Shown here: piece by piece, positions 7,875-16,848 of the stretch
Layout: every line of letters starts with the position of its first letter
How positions within the stretch are numbered: the first letter of the stretch is position 1
Source: Natronosalvus rutilus
GTDB lineage: Archaea; Halobacteriota; Halobacteria; Halobacteriales; Natrialbaceae
Direction of reading: 5' to 3'
Assembly: GCF_024204665.1 (NCBI RefSeq)
Contig: NZ_CP100355.1
Location: forward strand, 1,283,451-1,347,450
Length of the DNA stretch: 64,000 bases
Position numbers and translations under genes: made by a program
Notes under the pieces: model-generated
Databases searched by the model: none
What the model was told of the DNA's origin: nothing
Seen by the model: only the letters and a program-made list of their open reading frames with translations

Positions 7875-9280
7875 TGCGGTAGCGCGGAGTCCCCTTCCTC
7901 AAGGAGCGACCGGAGTGAGCGAGTAGGGAGGGGAGGAGCGCATTCGTATAGGCACAGACACTTACCTATAAGTAGCCACCCGACCACATTGAAACCGTGG
8001 CAGACGACTACGTGCGTCGGACGACAATCACTCGTCTCGAGGTTACCGACGAGCAACGCGACCTCCTCGAAGAGACCATCTCCGAGTGGAAGCGTGGGTG
8101 CCAACTCACCACCGACATGGCGTGGGGCAAGGCCAACGCCAAAAGTGATGTCCAGCCCCTCGCCTACGATACTGTGCGCGACGACACCGACATCGGGAGT
8201 CAGCACGCGATTCTCGCCACCCACCAGGCCGCACAAGCCATCACCGGTTGTAATGAACGCCGGTCGAAGGGTAAGAAGGTCAGCAAGCCCATCTTCACTG
8301 CCCCGACCGTAACGTACGATACGCGGACGATGACGCTGTTCGACGATGATACCGTCTCCCTCTCCACCACAGAGAGCCGTGTCCGGTGTCCGCTTGCCCT
8401 CCCCGACGCTGACGATGGCTACCAGCGTCAGTACCTCGACTCGGACACATGGAGCGTCACGGAAAGTACGCTCACCGCCCGTGACGGCGAGTTCTTCTTG
8501 CATATCGGCTTCCGCCGACCCAAGAACGATACCGAGCGGAACACCGCCGAGGACGGAACGGTTCTCGGGGTTGACTTCGGGATCGAAAATCTCGCCGTCA
8601 CCAGCACCGCCTCTTTCTTTAATGGGCGGGAGCTAACCCACCACCTCCGCGAGTTCGAGAAGGTACGTGCCGGACTCCAACAGACCGGAACCCGAAGCGC
8701 CCACCGGACGCTCGTTCAGTCGAGTGGTCGCGAGCTTCGATACGTCCGCGACGTACTCCACCGAGCGTCGAACGCGATTGTGGACGAAGCCCTCCGATAC
8801 GAGTGCGACGTGATTGCGTTCGAGAACCTGACCTACATCCGCGACCGAACCAGGGCATCGTGGGGACACAAGTGGGCGTTCCGAACACTCTACGAGTACG
8901 TCGAGTACAAGGCCGAAGCGGTCGGCATCTCGGTGAAGCAAGTCGGTTCAGCGTACACGTCCAAGCGGTGCGCCGAGTGTGGATTTACGGCAGCCGAGAA
9001 TCGTCCGACTCGCAACGACTTCCAGTGTCAGAAATGCGGGTCGGAAGCGAACGCGGACTACAACGCGGCGAAGAACATCGGTATGCGGTACGTCCGTCGA
9101 GGCCAACAGTTGTCTCGGCGGACGGGCGACAGTCAACTCGCCCTAAAGTCTGGAACCGTGACGCCAAACGGCGGGTTTACCGCCTACCCTGATAGGTTCG
9201 AGGCCGAGTTCACGGACAAGCCCCACCCTCCACAAGCGAGGCCGTCAGGCCGAGCGAAGTAGGGTGGGGTAGTTGACCTG
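7865..9280 (+). mobile_element. IS1341-type (TnpB-only IS200/IS605 family) element, copy 1
   Basis: Ends were set by comparison with the second copy at 61020-62436. Both begin with TTTCAACTGA and end with GTAGTTGACCTG. Each has a subterminal stem-loop at the left (7893-7935, CCCCTTCC arm with GGAGGGG) and at the right (CCCCACCCT arm with AGGGTGGGG, about 9224-9270). There is no Y1 transposase gene, so movement would need TnpA in trans. The element separates a 5' stub of an unknown gene from a truncated tfb gene, so at least one deletion accompanied or followed insertion. Confidence 0.75.
7997..9262 (+). CDS. tnpB: TnpB RNA-guided nuclease (IS1341-type), copy 1
   Basis: 421 residues from GTG 7997. 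The RuvC-like triad is intact: Asp193 (VLGVDFGIENLAV), Glu276 (VIAFENLTYI) and Asp354 (NADYNAAKN). The zinc finger CAEC-X14-CQKC lies between the last two. TnpB proteins use an RNA made from the element's 3' end to cut DNA at sites matching the guide next to a short target motif, which helps the element persist. The 3' end of the gene overlaps the right-end stem-loop that should form the RNA scaffold. Homologous to the 61-kb copy along its whole length, with scattered substitutions. Confidence 0.9.
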   Translation: MADDYVRRTTITRLEVTDEQRDLLEETISEWKRGCQLTTDMAWGKANAKSDVQPLAYDTVRDDTDIGSQHAILATHQAAQAITGCNERRSKGKKVSKPIFTAPTVTYDTRTMTLFDDDTVSLSTTESRVRCPLALPDADDGYQRQYLDSDTWSVTESTLTARDGEFFLHIGFRRPKNDTERNTAEDGTVLGVDFGIENLAVTSTASFFNGRELTHHLREFEKVRAGLQQTGTRSAHRTLVQSSGRELRYVRDVLHRASNAIVDEALRYECDVIAFENLTYIRDRTRASWGHKWAFRTLYEYVEYKAEAVGISVKQVGSAYTSKRCAECGFTAAENRPTRNDFQCQKCGSEANADYNAAKNIGMRYVRRGQQLSRRTGDSQLALKSGTVTPNGGFTAYPDRFEAEFTDKPHPPQARPSGRAK

Positions 9281-9464
9281 TGGCGATCCATTCTGCACTG
9301 TGATCGTGTACATCTTCGTCGACGATCAGACCACACGTTCGACAGCAGGTTTCTCGGTTCGCTGTGATGAGTTTACTACTGCACTCTGGACACCACGTCT
9401 TCGGCTGCGTTTCTCTTTCTAACTCTCGATCGAAGCGACTGCTGAAGGTCCTGGTTGTAGCCAT
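9281..9464 (-). pseudogene. 5' fragment of a transcription factor B gene (tfb)
   Basis: From ATG 9464 the reading MATTRTFSSRFDRELERE, then QPKTWCPECSSKL and CCRTCGLIVDED, is the N-terminal zinc ribbon (CxxC-X14-CxxC) of archaeal TFB, ending at ...AEWIATG where the TnpB element begins. The two cyclin repeats that bind TBP and BRE DNA are missing, and the sequence left of the element does not continue the gene. It cannot act as an initiation factor. A truncated zinc ribbon could in principle still be made, but a relic is more likely. Haloarchaea carry several tfb paralogues, so loss of one is tolerable. Confidence 0.75.
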
Positions 9465-9594
9465 CACTATCTCCGACGAGGCAACTACCTGTTCGCCCCG
9501 TCACCCCTTACGGGGATATAAACCGTCTCACGATAGAATCGGAGGCAACCGGAGCGAGCGAAACGCAGTATACCTTACAAACAGCGCATACGTC

Positions 9595-9885
9595 ATGGGA
9601 ACAATATCGACGCAGATTCCGGATGATCTCGAAGCGGAACTCGAAGAATATCTCGAGGAAGAACGTCTGGATCGGAGCACTGCAGTCCAAAAGCTTCTCT
9701 CGGAGGGGCTCGAGGACTGGCGTCGAGAGCAAGCACTCGGACGACTCGCTGCCGATGAGATCACGTTCACCAAGGCCGCCTAATGTGCAGGGATGTCCGT
9801 CTGGGAGTTTGCCCAGCTCGCAAAGGATCGTGACACCACGTGGGTGTCGGGCGATCACCTAGAAACCAATCTCGAGGAATTGTGA
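9595..9885 (+). pseudogene. UPF0175-like antitoxin gene with an in-frame TAA
   Basis: ATG 9595 opens a ribbon-helix-helix N-terminus (STQIPDDLEAELEEYLEEE) followed by STAVQKLLSEGLEDWRREQ and a helix ending ITFTKAA, then TAA at 9781-9783. The same frame continues without a break as CAGMSVWEFAQLAKD to a TGA at 9883. This is the second helix-turn-helix half of UPF0175/VapB-like proteins, in which this segment normally reads KAAELAGMS. One nonsense change of a Glu or Gln codon explains the break. The PIN-type toxin gene expected downstream is absent. The first 62 residues could still fold as a DNA-binding dimer. Confidence 0.65.
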
Positions 9886-9895
9886 ACGTAGTTTT

Positions 9896-10834
9896 TCACT
9901 TGTCCCCGCTGAACTCCTCGAAGTCCTCGATGGTGACGGCGATCGCGTCCTGGTCCGGTACGTCACGGACCGCGTATGCCGTTGGATAATTACCGGCCCT
10001 GGCATATGTCTCGGGCTGGGCAATCCGTCGACGATCAGTATTCGAGTGTTCTCGTAAGTACTCCTGCGTGATCATCGGCTCTACGAACGTCAGTTCTGCA
10101 GTCCCATCGCCGTCGTGGTCGTACGCACCCCAGATGAGCGTGTTCGCGAACTCCCCGCCAGTCATCTCGGGAACGGTGGGGTTGACCATGTGTTCGCCCA
10201 TATCGGTGATGACTCGCTCCTCTACGATTGGTCCTCGAGCATATCCCTCCGGAATGTATCTACTCGGAAGATCGTAAGTCGGCGCGGCCGGCCCGGTGAT
10301 GGCGTCGACAGTGTTGGCCGGAAGCATGTGGAAGTGGATGTCGAAGTGCGGCACTTCCCAGGCATTCGGTGGTGGGTGTCCATCCGGGTTCCAATGTAAC
10401 CCGAGGAAGGTGAATGGTGTCGTCGATGTTTGTGGGAACGGCATGAAGAATTCTTGGGACCACTTGTGGTGGATGATCACCGATTCGCCGGTCGGTCCGT
10501 ACTTGTCCGTGTAGTTTTCCGTCCCCGACTGTTCGAGTTCTGCGGCCGACGGGAGTCCCTCGAGGGCGGCTCGTTCCATGAACATCCCATAATACTTTGG
10601 ACGTCCTGACGGCGTGACGGTCGTGAACGTCCGCACCTCGCCGTTGCCCAGGCTTACTGGAGTTCCCCACTCGGTGATGCCGTTGGGCGGGAACGTATCG
10701 CCCTCGTCTGCACTCGCCAGGCCACTCGCCCCGATGACCGTTCCAGTAGCAGCCACGGCCCCGAGAAACCGACGCCTGCCAATGTCAACCCGGTTAATAC
10801 CTCCCCTCATTTCCCGCGTGTTCTCTCGCGTCAT
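9896..10834 (-). CDS. Tat-exported DUF5602/TTHB210-like protein
   Basis: 312 residues from ATG 10834. A twin-arginine signal (RRRFLGAVAATGTVIGASGLASA) is followed by an acidic mature protein. The motif HFDIHFHMLP at about residues 164-173 and the sequence around GEHMVNPTVPEM are characteristic of the DUF5602 / TTHB210-like domain as I remember it. The clustered histidines suggest metal binding. The biochemical role of this family is not established. The gene stands alone; a 6+2+6 inverted repeat lies about 60 bp upstream. Confidence 0.65.
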   Translation of the reverse strand: MTRENTREMRGGINRVDIGRRRFLGAVAATGTVIGASGLASADEGDTFPPNGITEWGTPVSLGNGEVRTFTTVTPSGRPKYYGMFMERAALEGLPSAAELEQSGTENYTDKYGPTGESVIIHHKWSQEFFMPFPQTSTTPFTFLGLHWNPDGHPPPNAWEVPHFDIHFHMLPANTVDAITGPAAPTYDLPSRYIPEGYARGPIVEERVITDMGEHMVNPTVPEMTGGEFANTLIWGAYDHDGDGTAELTFVEPMITQEYLREHSNTDRRRIAQPETYARAGNYPTAYAVRDVPDQDAIAVTIEDFEEFSGDK

Positions 10835-10888
10835 TGTTTAACGGAAATGAAGGTATGAACAACCCGACATTTCCTGTATCACCTATAC

Positions 10889-10902
10889 ATGGTAAGTACC
10901 AT
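10889..10902. promoter_or_regulatory. perfect inverted repeat upstream of the exported protein gene
   Basis: ATGGTAAGTACCAT is a 6-2-6 perfect palindrome 55-68 bp upstream of the ATG at 10834. It could be an operator; no regulator gene is adjacent. Confidence 0.3.
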
Positions 10903-11040
10903 AACATTATCGGATAACTGAATGTCTCGCTGGCTCTAATTCACGGGTTCTCGACCAGAGAAACTGCTTGTATGCATCCTGCTATGTAGTCCGGTGAGAT
11001 TGTCTTATACGCTTTAAAATAACTAAGTTAAAAATAGAGA

Positions 11041-11811
11041 TCAGCGCTTTCGAGCAACGAGTGAGATGCTTTTCACGCCGTACTTCTGGCACGCGCTCTG
11101 TGCCTGTTCTGAGGTGAACTCATACTGCGAGTTATCCCGAACGTCGACGAGTTCGAAGCCAGGTGTTTCGATCATCGCCGTGTAGTCGTCGATCTGTTCG
11201 GCGCCACCGATACAGGCCGCCCAGAGGTCTGCGTTGGTTTTGATGCTCTCAGATAGCCGTTGTTCGCTGATGATATCCGAGAGTGCTACCCGACCGTCGG
11301 GCTTGAGCACGCGGCTCACCTCTTCGAAGACACGATCTTTCTCCGCCGAGAGGTTGATCACGCCGTTCGAGATCACCGCGTCGAACGATCCGTCCTCGAA
11401 TGGAAGGTTCTCGATGTACCCATGGTGGAATTCGATGTTGTGGAAGCCGTTGTCCGCTGCGAGGTTGCGGGCCTTCTCGACTTGCTCATCGGTCATATCG
11501 ATACCTGCCACTGTGCCAGTCTCAGTAACATGCATCCCAGCGACGAAGGTGTCCATTCCCGACCCGCTACCGAGGTCGAGCACTGCCTCGCCTGGCTCGA
11601 GTTCGGCCAGGTCAAAGTAATAGCCGACACCCGCGAACGAGTCGATTGCCGCGTCAGGAACGTATTCGAGCTCATCGGAGTCGTAGCCGAGGCGGTCGGC
11701 GAGGTCGCGCCCCATCTCGAAATGGAACTCTGCGTCGGCGGATTCTGCGACGTCCCGGTACATCGACTTGACTTCGCGTTCGAGTTTGTTCGTATCGAGT
11801 GATTTACTCAT
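11041..11811 (-). CDS. class I SAM-dependent methyltransferase (arsenite methyltransferase-like)
   Basis: 256 residues from ATG 11811. The SAM-binding core is clear: motif I VLDLGSGSGMDTF at about residues 76-88, motif II GIDMT, then LPFEDGSFDAVISNGVINL and the post-motif RVLKPDGRVALSDI. The overall order is that of ArsM-type enzymes. ArsM needs three or four conserved cysteines to hold arsenite. Only AACIGG and SACQK are seen here, so arsenic is not a proven substrate. It starts 13 bp after the stop of the OsmC gene and is probably co-transcribed with it. Confidence 0.7.
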   Translation of the reverse strand: MSKSLDTNKLEREVKSMYRDVAESADAEFHFEMGRDLADRLGYDSDELEYVPDAAIDSFAGVGYYFDLAELEPGEAVLDLGSGSGMDTFVAGMHVTETGTVAGIDMTDEQVEKARNLAADNGFHNIEFHHGYIENLPFEDGSFDAVISNGVINLSAEKDRVFEEVSRVLKPDGRVALSDIISEQRLSESIKTNADLWAACIGGAEQIDDYTAMIETPGFELVDVRDNSQYEFTSEQAQSACQKYGVKSISLVARKR

Positions 11812-11824
11812 CAGTGGTCACCGG

Positions 11825-12430
11825 TTAGTCGTCGGCCGCAACCTCAGTGGGCGTGTTGATGGTCATCTCGACGTCCTGAGCGAGGGAGACGAACGTGTAG
11901 ACGGGTGCTCGCCGTGCCCATTCGTCGATCAGGTCCTGATCGAGATCCTCGCCGTCGACCTCGACCTCAGCGGTTAGGTTCTCGAAGACCGAGTCGGCCT
12001 CTTTGAGTTCCTTGAGACTGAAGAGAACCGCTGGATCGAAATCAGTCCGGACGCGCGTCTGGAGGTGGTCGATATCCACGCCGTTCGCGGCGGCATTAAT
12101 GGTAATGCCGACGTTGATGCAGGCGGCCAGCGCCGACAGCGCGGCTTCGATCGGCTCGAGTCGATCGAGCCCGCCGACCCACCCGCCAGCGTCCAGTACT
12201 TCCTTCCAGGCGCCGTAGGGAATCGTGTATTCGCGCGTTTCACGAGCGATCGTCTCGCCCCCGAGTTCGTAGCTATCGACTTTCGCCAGGCTGTGCGCAG
12301 CCGTCCCCTCGTAGGTCGCGGACGCCCCGAGACCAAACTGGACGGCCTCGGGATTCTCGGCTGCGTGTGCGGCGAACCCTTCGAGTGTTTCGAGGTTGAT
12401 ACCGTGCAATTGTTGTCGTTCGTCAGTCAT
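11825..12430 (-). CDS. OsmC family peroxiredoxin-like protein
   Basis: 201 residues from ATG 12430 (MTDERQQLHGINLETLEGF); a longer reading to 12601 has no family resemblance in its extra part. The OsmC fold is recognisable from GLDRLEPIEAALSALAACI at about residues 92-110, with the reactive Cys in LAAC, and the C-terminal ARRAPVYTFVSLAQDVEM. The usual first catalytic Cys is the one in AACI; a second Cys that is common in this family is not seen, so peroxide reduction is uncertain. OsmC proteins protect against organic peroxides or act on related thiol chemistry. First gene of a two-gene unit with the methyltransferase. Confidence 0.75.
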   Translation of the reverse strand: MTDERQQLHGINLETLEGFAAHAAENPEAVQFGLGASATYEGTAAHSLAKVDSYELGGETIARETREYTIPYGAWKEVLDAGGWVGGLDRLEPIEAALSALAACINVGITINAAANGVDIDHLQTRVRTDFDPAVLFSLKELKEADSVFENLTAEVEVDGEDLDQDLIDEWARRAPVYTFVSLAQDVEMTINTPTEVAADD

Positions 12431-12677
12431 TGGTTGTGTCTCCCCCCGGTCAGAGCACTGTTTGTGTCTCTTTCCGGTACGAGAAGTTACGAAGATGGGC
12501 GTATTGTAGCTATTTCGTGGAAATCCGGCAGTCCCTGTCGTTCGTGCAGCCACTGCAAAAGAGTCACCAGCTGCAATCCGGCGCGCATTGAGTCCGGTCA
12601 CAGTACGTTAGCCACTACCCTCGATACCCTGCGAAAAGCGATAGAGGATACTAGGTCAGATTGTGGCGCAGGAACCC

Positions 12678-13502
12678 TCACTCGACGCTCTTCTGGGGTT
12701 CAACGTAGTGTGAACCAACCCTGTAAGTTTTGTAGACTGACTTCGCCCACTCGCGGACCGCCGGCGCGTCGGTGTCGATCAATGCGTGTACTGTTCCACT
12801 GTCCTGCTCGTAACAACTGATCGTAATGCATTCGTCGAGCAGTCCCACTCCGTATGGGGGGAGGTCGTCGTGCTCTAGAATCGTACAATTATCCCGTTGC
12901 ATCATCTCCGAACTGCGATTTGGGTACGTTGTAAGAAAGAACGTGTGACACGCTGGCCGGTCGATCAACGTCACGTCTACACCCTCGTCAATCAGTTGGT
13001 GTAGTACGTCGAAACACGGATCCATCAACGCAACTTCCGGGCGAAGAAACCGTAGGGTGGTCGTCTCTCGAAGAAGCGACTCGAATCGCCCCACTGGACG
13101 ATACGGAGCATTGGGTTCAGCGACGGTTATGGTCAGTTCCGACCACGTCTCGAACGGAAACTCGCCGATCTCGTCGGGGAGCCAGTGCCAGACATAACGC
13201 AACTTTCGCTCAGTTTCGACTCGTTCGATTAAGTCCTCCATCCCGGATGCGATAGCCTCACCCAGTCGCGTCGTTACGTACTGGTACCCGTCTTTGCGGA
13301 TCCAGAGCCGGACGTCGAATTCGTCCAGCGTCCGGCGCATCGTGGAAGATGAAACTCCGGTCAACTCACAGAGTTCGGAACGGCTTCGAGGGCGCTCCGT
13401 CAGCGCAACGAGCGTCGGGACGCGATGTTCGGACCGCGCGAGATACGCTATGTCAACGACTGGCGAGTCCTCAGTATCGTGTTTCATGTTAACATCCACC
13501 AA
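12678..13502 (-). CDS. HTH transcriptional regulator with FilR1-like C-terminal domain
   Basis: 274 residues from ATG 13502; an internal ATG (MKHDTEDSP) is an alternative start. Residues about 15-75 are a winged helix (SRSELCELTGVSSSTMRRTLDEF as helix-turn-helix, GYQYVTTRLGEAIA as wing). From about 85 a longer domain follows with ELTITVAEPNAPYRPVGRF and LRFLRPEVALMDPCFDVLHQLIDEGVDV, the layout of haloarchaeal regulators carrying the FilR1 middle domain. The ligand is unknown. It lies upstream of, and on the same strand as, the OsmC/methyltransferase unit, but separated by about 250 bp, so control of that unit is possible but unproven. Confidence 0.68.
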   Translation of the reverse strand: MVDVNMKHDTEDSPVVDIAYLARSEHRVPTLVALTERPRSRSELCELTGVSSSTMRRTLDEFDVRLWIRKDGYQYVTTRLGEAIASGMEDLIERVETERKLRYVWHWLPDEIGEFPFETWSELTITVAEPNAPYRPVGRFESLLRETTTLRFLRPEVALMDPCFDVLHQLIDEGVDVTLIDRPACHTFFLTTYPNRSSEMMQRDNCTILEHDDLPPYGVGLLDECITISCYEQDSGTVHALIDTDAPAVREWAKSVYKTYRVGSHYVEPQKSVE

Positions 13503-13990
13503 TTGTGGGGGGTACGCGAAGGAACCTAAAAACGATTGTGTCCTCCCGCGTGATGCTCGATAGCAAGTTCGCCGAGGTGTCTACTTGCTTTTGAAAAACG
13601 CAGTGAAGGTAAGGAACCACGACGTCACTCGCTCGTCAGCATCCTCAGTCACACCGGAGTTCGTCTACATCCCGGGGGAAAATTGTCTTCGGATAGTATC
13701 ACAACTGGAGTCCACAGGCGGCTACCTGCCATCTGTCCTCGAGTAGCGGGATCTACTGACTAGGCGCTATCAATCTTGTAGCGACTCGACAAACTATCGA
13801 TCTGTTGTCAGAATCGGCGTGTAAGATATCGAGTGTCTATGCAGCATGCAGAAAAACGTCAACACTTGTGTTGGATGCAGCACAGCAGTTCATCTATCAC
13901 ACCTTCTCTGAGAGGAACCAATCGGTAACACAGATTCGAATCTATCGACCGAAACAACAAACAGTAGTCACCGGACTCTAACGAGCGTAC
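13503..13990. other. intergenic region, no gene seen
   Basis: 488 bp between the divergent HTH and GNAT genes. No ORF with family resemblance and no strong structure were found. It must hold the promoters of both flanking genes. Confidence 0.5.
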
Positions 13991-14512
13991 ATGCATATCC
14001 GTCGCCTTCCTGCCGACGAGGCAACTGTCCGTCACTACATCGAAGACCTCTGGCTACCGTACAATCGTGAACTCGAGCAGCTCGTAGACGGCTTTTCCCT
14101 CGCTAATGACGTCGACATCGTGGATGAGGAACTTGAACATCGACTCAAGCGCCACGAAACGGAGGGCTACCGGGTATGGGTCGCCGTTGAGGGCGCTCAC
14201 GCCGAGGATAACCTCGCCGAGACAAGCGGTGACTTCGTCGGGTTCATCACGACCGATATCGACGAGTCACCGACCGTCTTTGACCGCCCTCACCGACTCG
14301 TCATTTGCGACATCTACATCAAAGAGCCGTACCGTGGCACCACCCTAGCCCGCGAACTGATCGAACGTGCCAAAAGGCGTGCCCGTGCGAGTGGGTGCCC
14401 CGAGCTCACACTCGAAGTTGATGTCGAAAATGAGCGTGCCCGTGCGTTCTACGAAAAACTCGGCTTCGAGCCGTCTCGTCACACGATGGTCGCCACCGTC
14501 GCGGGGAACTAA
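13991..14512 (+). CDS. GNAT family N-acetyltransferase
   Basis: 173 residues from ATG 13991. The acetyl-CoA binding part is standard: DIYIKEPYRGTTLARELIE at about residues 100-118 with the R/Q-x-x-G-x-A-like loop, then LTLEVDVENERARAFYEKLG as motif B with the typical NERARAFYEKLGF end. Substrate unknown. The last seven codons and the stop are inside the perfect 130-bp inverted repeat shared with 23351-23480, so the 3' end of this gene has a partner elsewhere. Confidence 0.85.
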   Translation: MHIRRLPADEATVRHYIEDLWLPYNRELEQLVDGFSLANDVDIVDEELEHRLKRHETEGYRVWVAVEGAHAEDNLAETSGDFVGFITTDIDESPTVFDRPHRLVICDIYIKEPYRGTTLARELIERAKRRARASGCPELTLEVDVENERARAFYEKLGFEPSRHTMVATVAGN

Positions 14513-14623
14513 CACCCCTCCGGCGAGGTTCGTCCGTTCACGAGAGATACATCCTCTGTATCTTGCATGCTTCTCTTGACAGTGATTCGGTAGTTCGGTC
14601 GAGTCTTGCTGAATACAAGGCGC
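14494..14623 (+). repeat. 130-bp perfect inverted repeat, left copy
   Basis: Every base from CACCGTCGCGGGG to ...TACAAGGCGC recurs, in inverted orientation, at 23351-23480. It includes the last codons of the GNAT gene and the left half of the dispersed palindromic repeat. Two perfect inverted copies 8.7 kb apart allow homologous inversion of the segment between them. Confidence 0.85.
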
Positions 14624-14752
14624 GAATGTCGCACGATATCTGGTTCGGTTTGCAAAGTTGGTGATCGCTCAGTAGAGGGCAAGCAGTTACCGAGGCAGCT
14701 ATTGATTTGTCCGAAGCATGCCAAAAGTCTCGTGCTGGATACAGAGGATGTA
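14550..14752 (+). repeat. dispersed palindromic repeat, copy A
   Basis: CATCCTCTGTATCTTGCA (14550) is followed about 40 bp later by TGCTGAATACAAGGCGCGAA (14607), then GTGATCGCTCAGTAGAGGG (14661) and a second GTGCTGGATACAGAGGATG (14732). The first two boxes are inverted copies of each other, so a stem with a roughly 40-nt loop can form. The same boxes recur in other intergenic regions up to 40.6 kb. Confidence 0.65.
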
Positions 14753-14970
14753 GTCGGCACGGCGACATCATTTATTTCAGAACGCTCTCCCTGAACCAAC
14801 AGCTCAGTGTGCACTTTGTATCTTGCACGTTTATCGAAACCTATCACTATGGGTAGTGTTTAAGTATAGTATAATAACCCAGACATGTTCCTGGCGTCCT
14901 CATTTCGGACACCGACGCAGAACCGTTTCGTATCAAGCGATTGCGTTCCATTGTATGGCCACACGTGAAC

Positions 14971-16245
14971 TCAGCTTCGACTTCCACGTTGAATCTTGAC
15001 GCCAGGTAGGAACTGTCCGGTCTGTCGATATACTCCAGCAAGGAGAATCAAAGCCGCAATAAGGGGGAGAAGTGAGCTAGCGAGGAAAACCGGCTGAAAG
15101 CCAATCATGTCCACCATCGGGAGGGATACGATAGGACCGATCCCGCCGCCGACGTCGCCCAGAATGTTATTCGTTCCGACTGCGCGACCCATTTGTGCGT
15201 CTGGAGTGAGATCACCGAGCAACGCCATTAAGGGTCCGCTCGTTCCACCTTGCCCAGCGCCGATACAAATACAGGCCAGCGTTAGCGTGGTGATCGAGTC
15301 TGCATACGCGAGGAGCACGAATCCGACGAAGGTCAGCCCAAGGAAGGTCACCAGCGTCGGAACCCGCGATTGTCGCAGATCACTCACGTAACCGCCAAGG
15401 AACATGAATACGCCTGCGACGATTACGGTAATCGCCATGAACACCCCGGAGGAGCCTTGTGCGTCAAACCCGAGGATACCGAGTTCATTCTCGGCCAGAA
15501 ACAACACCAGTGTCGAGAACAGCACACCGAAATACACGAAGAGTACTGCGAAATTGATGAATCCGACAGTTACAGCTGGTACGCTTAAGTCTACGTCCCA
15601 AGGCTTCACCGATTCACGCGCCTCATTCTCGACGTGTGTCTCCGGAATCGTCGCATACGCGATGAAACTGGCGATAAATGCAAAAATCGTGGCAAGCAGG
15701 AACGCCGCAACTGTCCCCCAGACTTCGCTGACGATTCCACCGACGACCATCCCGGTCGGTGCCCCGAATAGGACACCGCCCCGGATGAGGCCCATACTGG
15801 TGCCCCGGGACCCGTCGTCGCTCACGTCGGAAGCGATGGTATACGCGGTCGCAAAGACCAAGGCGCTTCCTACGCCCCACAACAGGCGGGCAAGCATGAA
15901 CCACGCTTCCGGTGCGGGTGCCACGACAGCAATAACGTACCCGAACGAGGCGCCCCCCTGAATGAACATCCCGATGACAAACGGAGTCCGAGTTCCGATT
16001 CGATCAACGAGAATGCCTGCCGGAGCATTGGCAAGCAGGCGTGAAAACCGGTTTGCGCTGAGGATGACGCCGACCAAAACCGGTGAGATGCCGAGGATAA
16101 CGCCCAGATTCGGCAGAATTGGGAAGATGACGCCGCCACCGAAGCCGATGAAAAATGTGCTGAGGATGACAGCACCGATGACGAGATATTGGTCGTCATC
16201 ACCTCCCAACGTTTGTCGGACTCTGCTCCGTATCGAACCAATCAT
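14971..16245 (-). CDS. major facilitator superfamily transporter
   Basis: 424 residues from ATG 16245, overlapping the stop of the TetR gene by 4 bp. Twelve hydrophobic segments are visible. The motif-A-like loop after the second helix reads GILVDRIGTRTPFVIG, and LLWGVGSALVFATAYTIASD lies in the fourth/fifth helices, as in drug:H+ antiporters of the MFS. A basic C-terminal tail ends the protein. Substrate unknown; coupling to a TetR regulator suggests an effluxed compound that also acts as inducer. Confidence 0.85.
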   Translation of the reverse strand: MIGSIRSRVRQTLGGDDDQYLVIGAVILSTFFIGFGGGVIFPILPNLGVILGISPVLVGVILSANRFSRLLANAPAGILVDRIGTRTPFVIGMFIQGGASFGYVIAVVAPAPEAWFMLARLLWGVGSALVFATAYTIASDVSDDGSRGTSMGLIRGGVLFGAPTGMVVGGIVSEVWGTVAAFLLATIFAFIASFIAYATIPETHVENEARESVKPWDVDLSVPAVTVGFINFAVLFVYFGVLFSTLVLFLAENELGILGFDAQGSSGVFMAITVIVAGVFMFLGGYVSDLRQSRVPTLVTFLGLTFVGFVLLAYADSITTLTLACICIGAGQGGTSGPLMALLGDLTPDAQMGRAVGTNNILGDVGGGIGPIVSLPMVDMIGFQPVFLASSLLPLIAALILLAGVYRQTGQFLPGVKIQRGSRS

Positions 16246-16844
16246 TCGTTTGTTTTGACGAGAATGTCGTCGATGACGTACTCGTAGAGAGCGTCGCTAA
16301 CTGCATCTGGATACGTTTCATCACCTATCGTGAGCCCGCGTGTCCGAGCGCCATCCATCGACGCAAGAACTAATTGAGCGACTGCTTCCGGTTCAGCATC
16401 CGCCCGAAACACGCCTTGGGTGATTCCATCATCAATGATTTCCGCGACAACGTCCCGTACAATTGTATCGCTTCGCGCGAGGTGGTCACGGAACCGGTCG
16501 TTAAACGGAGACTGTGCACGCAACTCAAGCAGTGCGAGGTGGAGTGCTTTCCGATCATCTGTGTTGGAGACGACAACAAACCGTTTGATGAATTCGTCGA
16601 GTTTCTCATCTGGTGGTCCTTCGATTGAGGCGATGTCTTGCTCAAACTCGGAGAGGAGGTAATCGATAAATGCAGTCAACAACTCCTCTTTTGAATCAAA
16701 ATGGTAGTGAAGCAGCCCCTTTGATTTCTCGAACTCGTCGGAGATCTTCTGCATCGTTAACGACGCATACCCATGTTCGCACAGAGCCCGATACGTCGCC
16801 TCCATGATCTCTGCATGCGTCTCGGACTGTTCGTCGTTTTCCAT
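16242..16844 (-). CDS. TetR/AcrR family regulator of the MFS operon
   Basis: 200 residues from ATG 16844. The N-terminal HTH (ATYRALCEHGYASLTMQKI, then SKGLLHYHFDSKEELLTAF) is the TetR signature. The C-terminal ligand domain has no recognisable specificity. It overlaps the MFS gene and is preceded by a perfect palindrome at 16849-16862. The expected behaviour is repression of its own operon, lifted when a substrate of the transporter binds. Confidence 0.88.
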   Translation of the reverse strand: MENDEQSETHAEIMEATYRALCEHGYASLTMQKISDEFEKSKGLLHYHFDSKEELLTAFIDYLLSEFEQDIASIEGPPDEKLDEFIKRFVVVSNTDDRKALHLALLELRAQSPFNDRFRDHLARSDTIVRDVVAEIIDDGITQGVFRADAEPEAVAQLVLASMDGARTRGLTIGDETYPDAVSDALYEYVIDDILVKTNE

Positions 16845-16848
16845 CCTT

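Noticed and set aside
7796-8503. 235-codon minus-strand frame across the left end of the TnpB element
   Set aside because: Antisense to tnpB and the element end; the similar frame at 61054-61659 exists only because the element is repeated.
12065-12820. 251-codon plus-strand frame
   Set aside because: Spans the OsmC gene in antisense and the following intergenic DNA; no motif.
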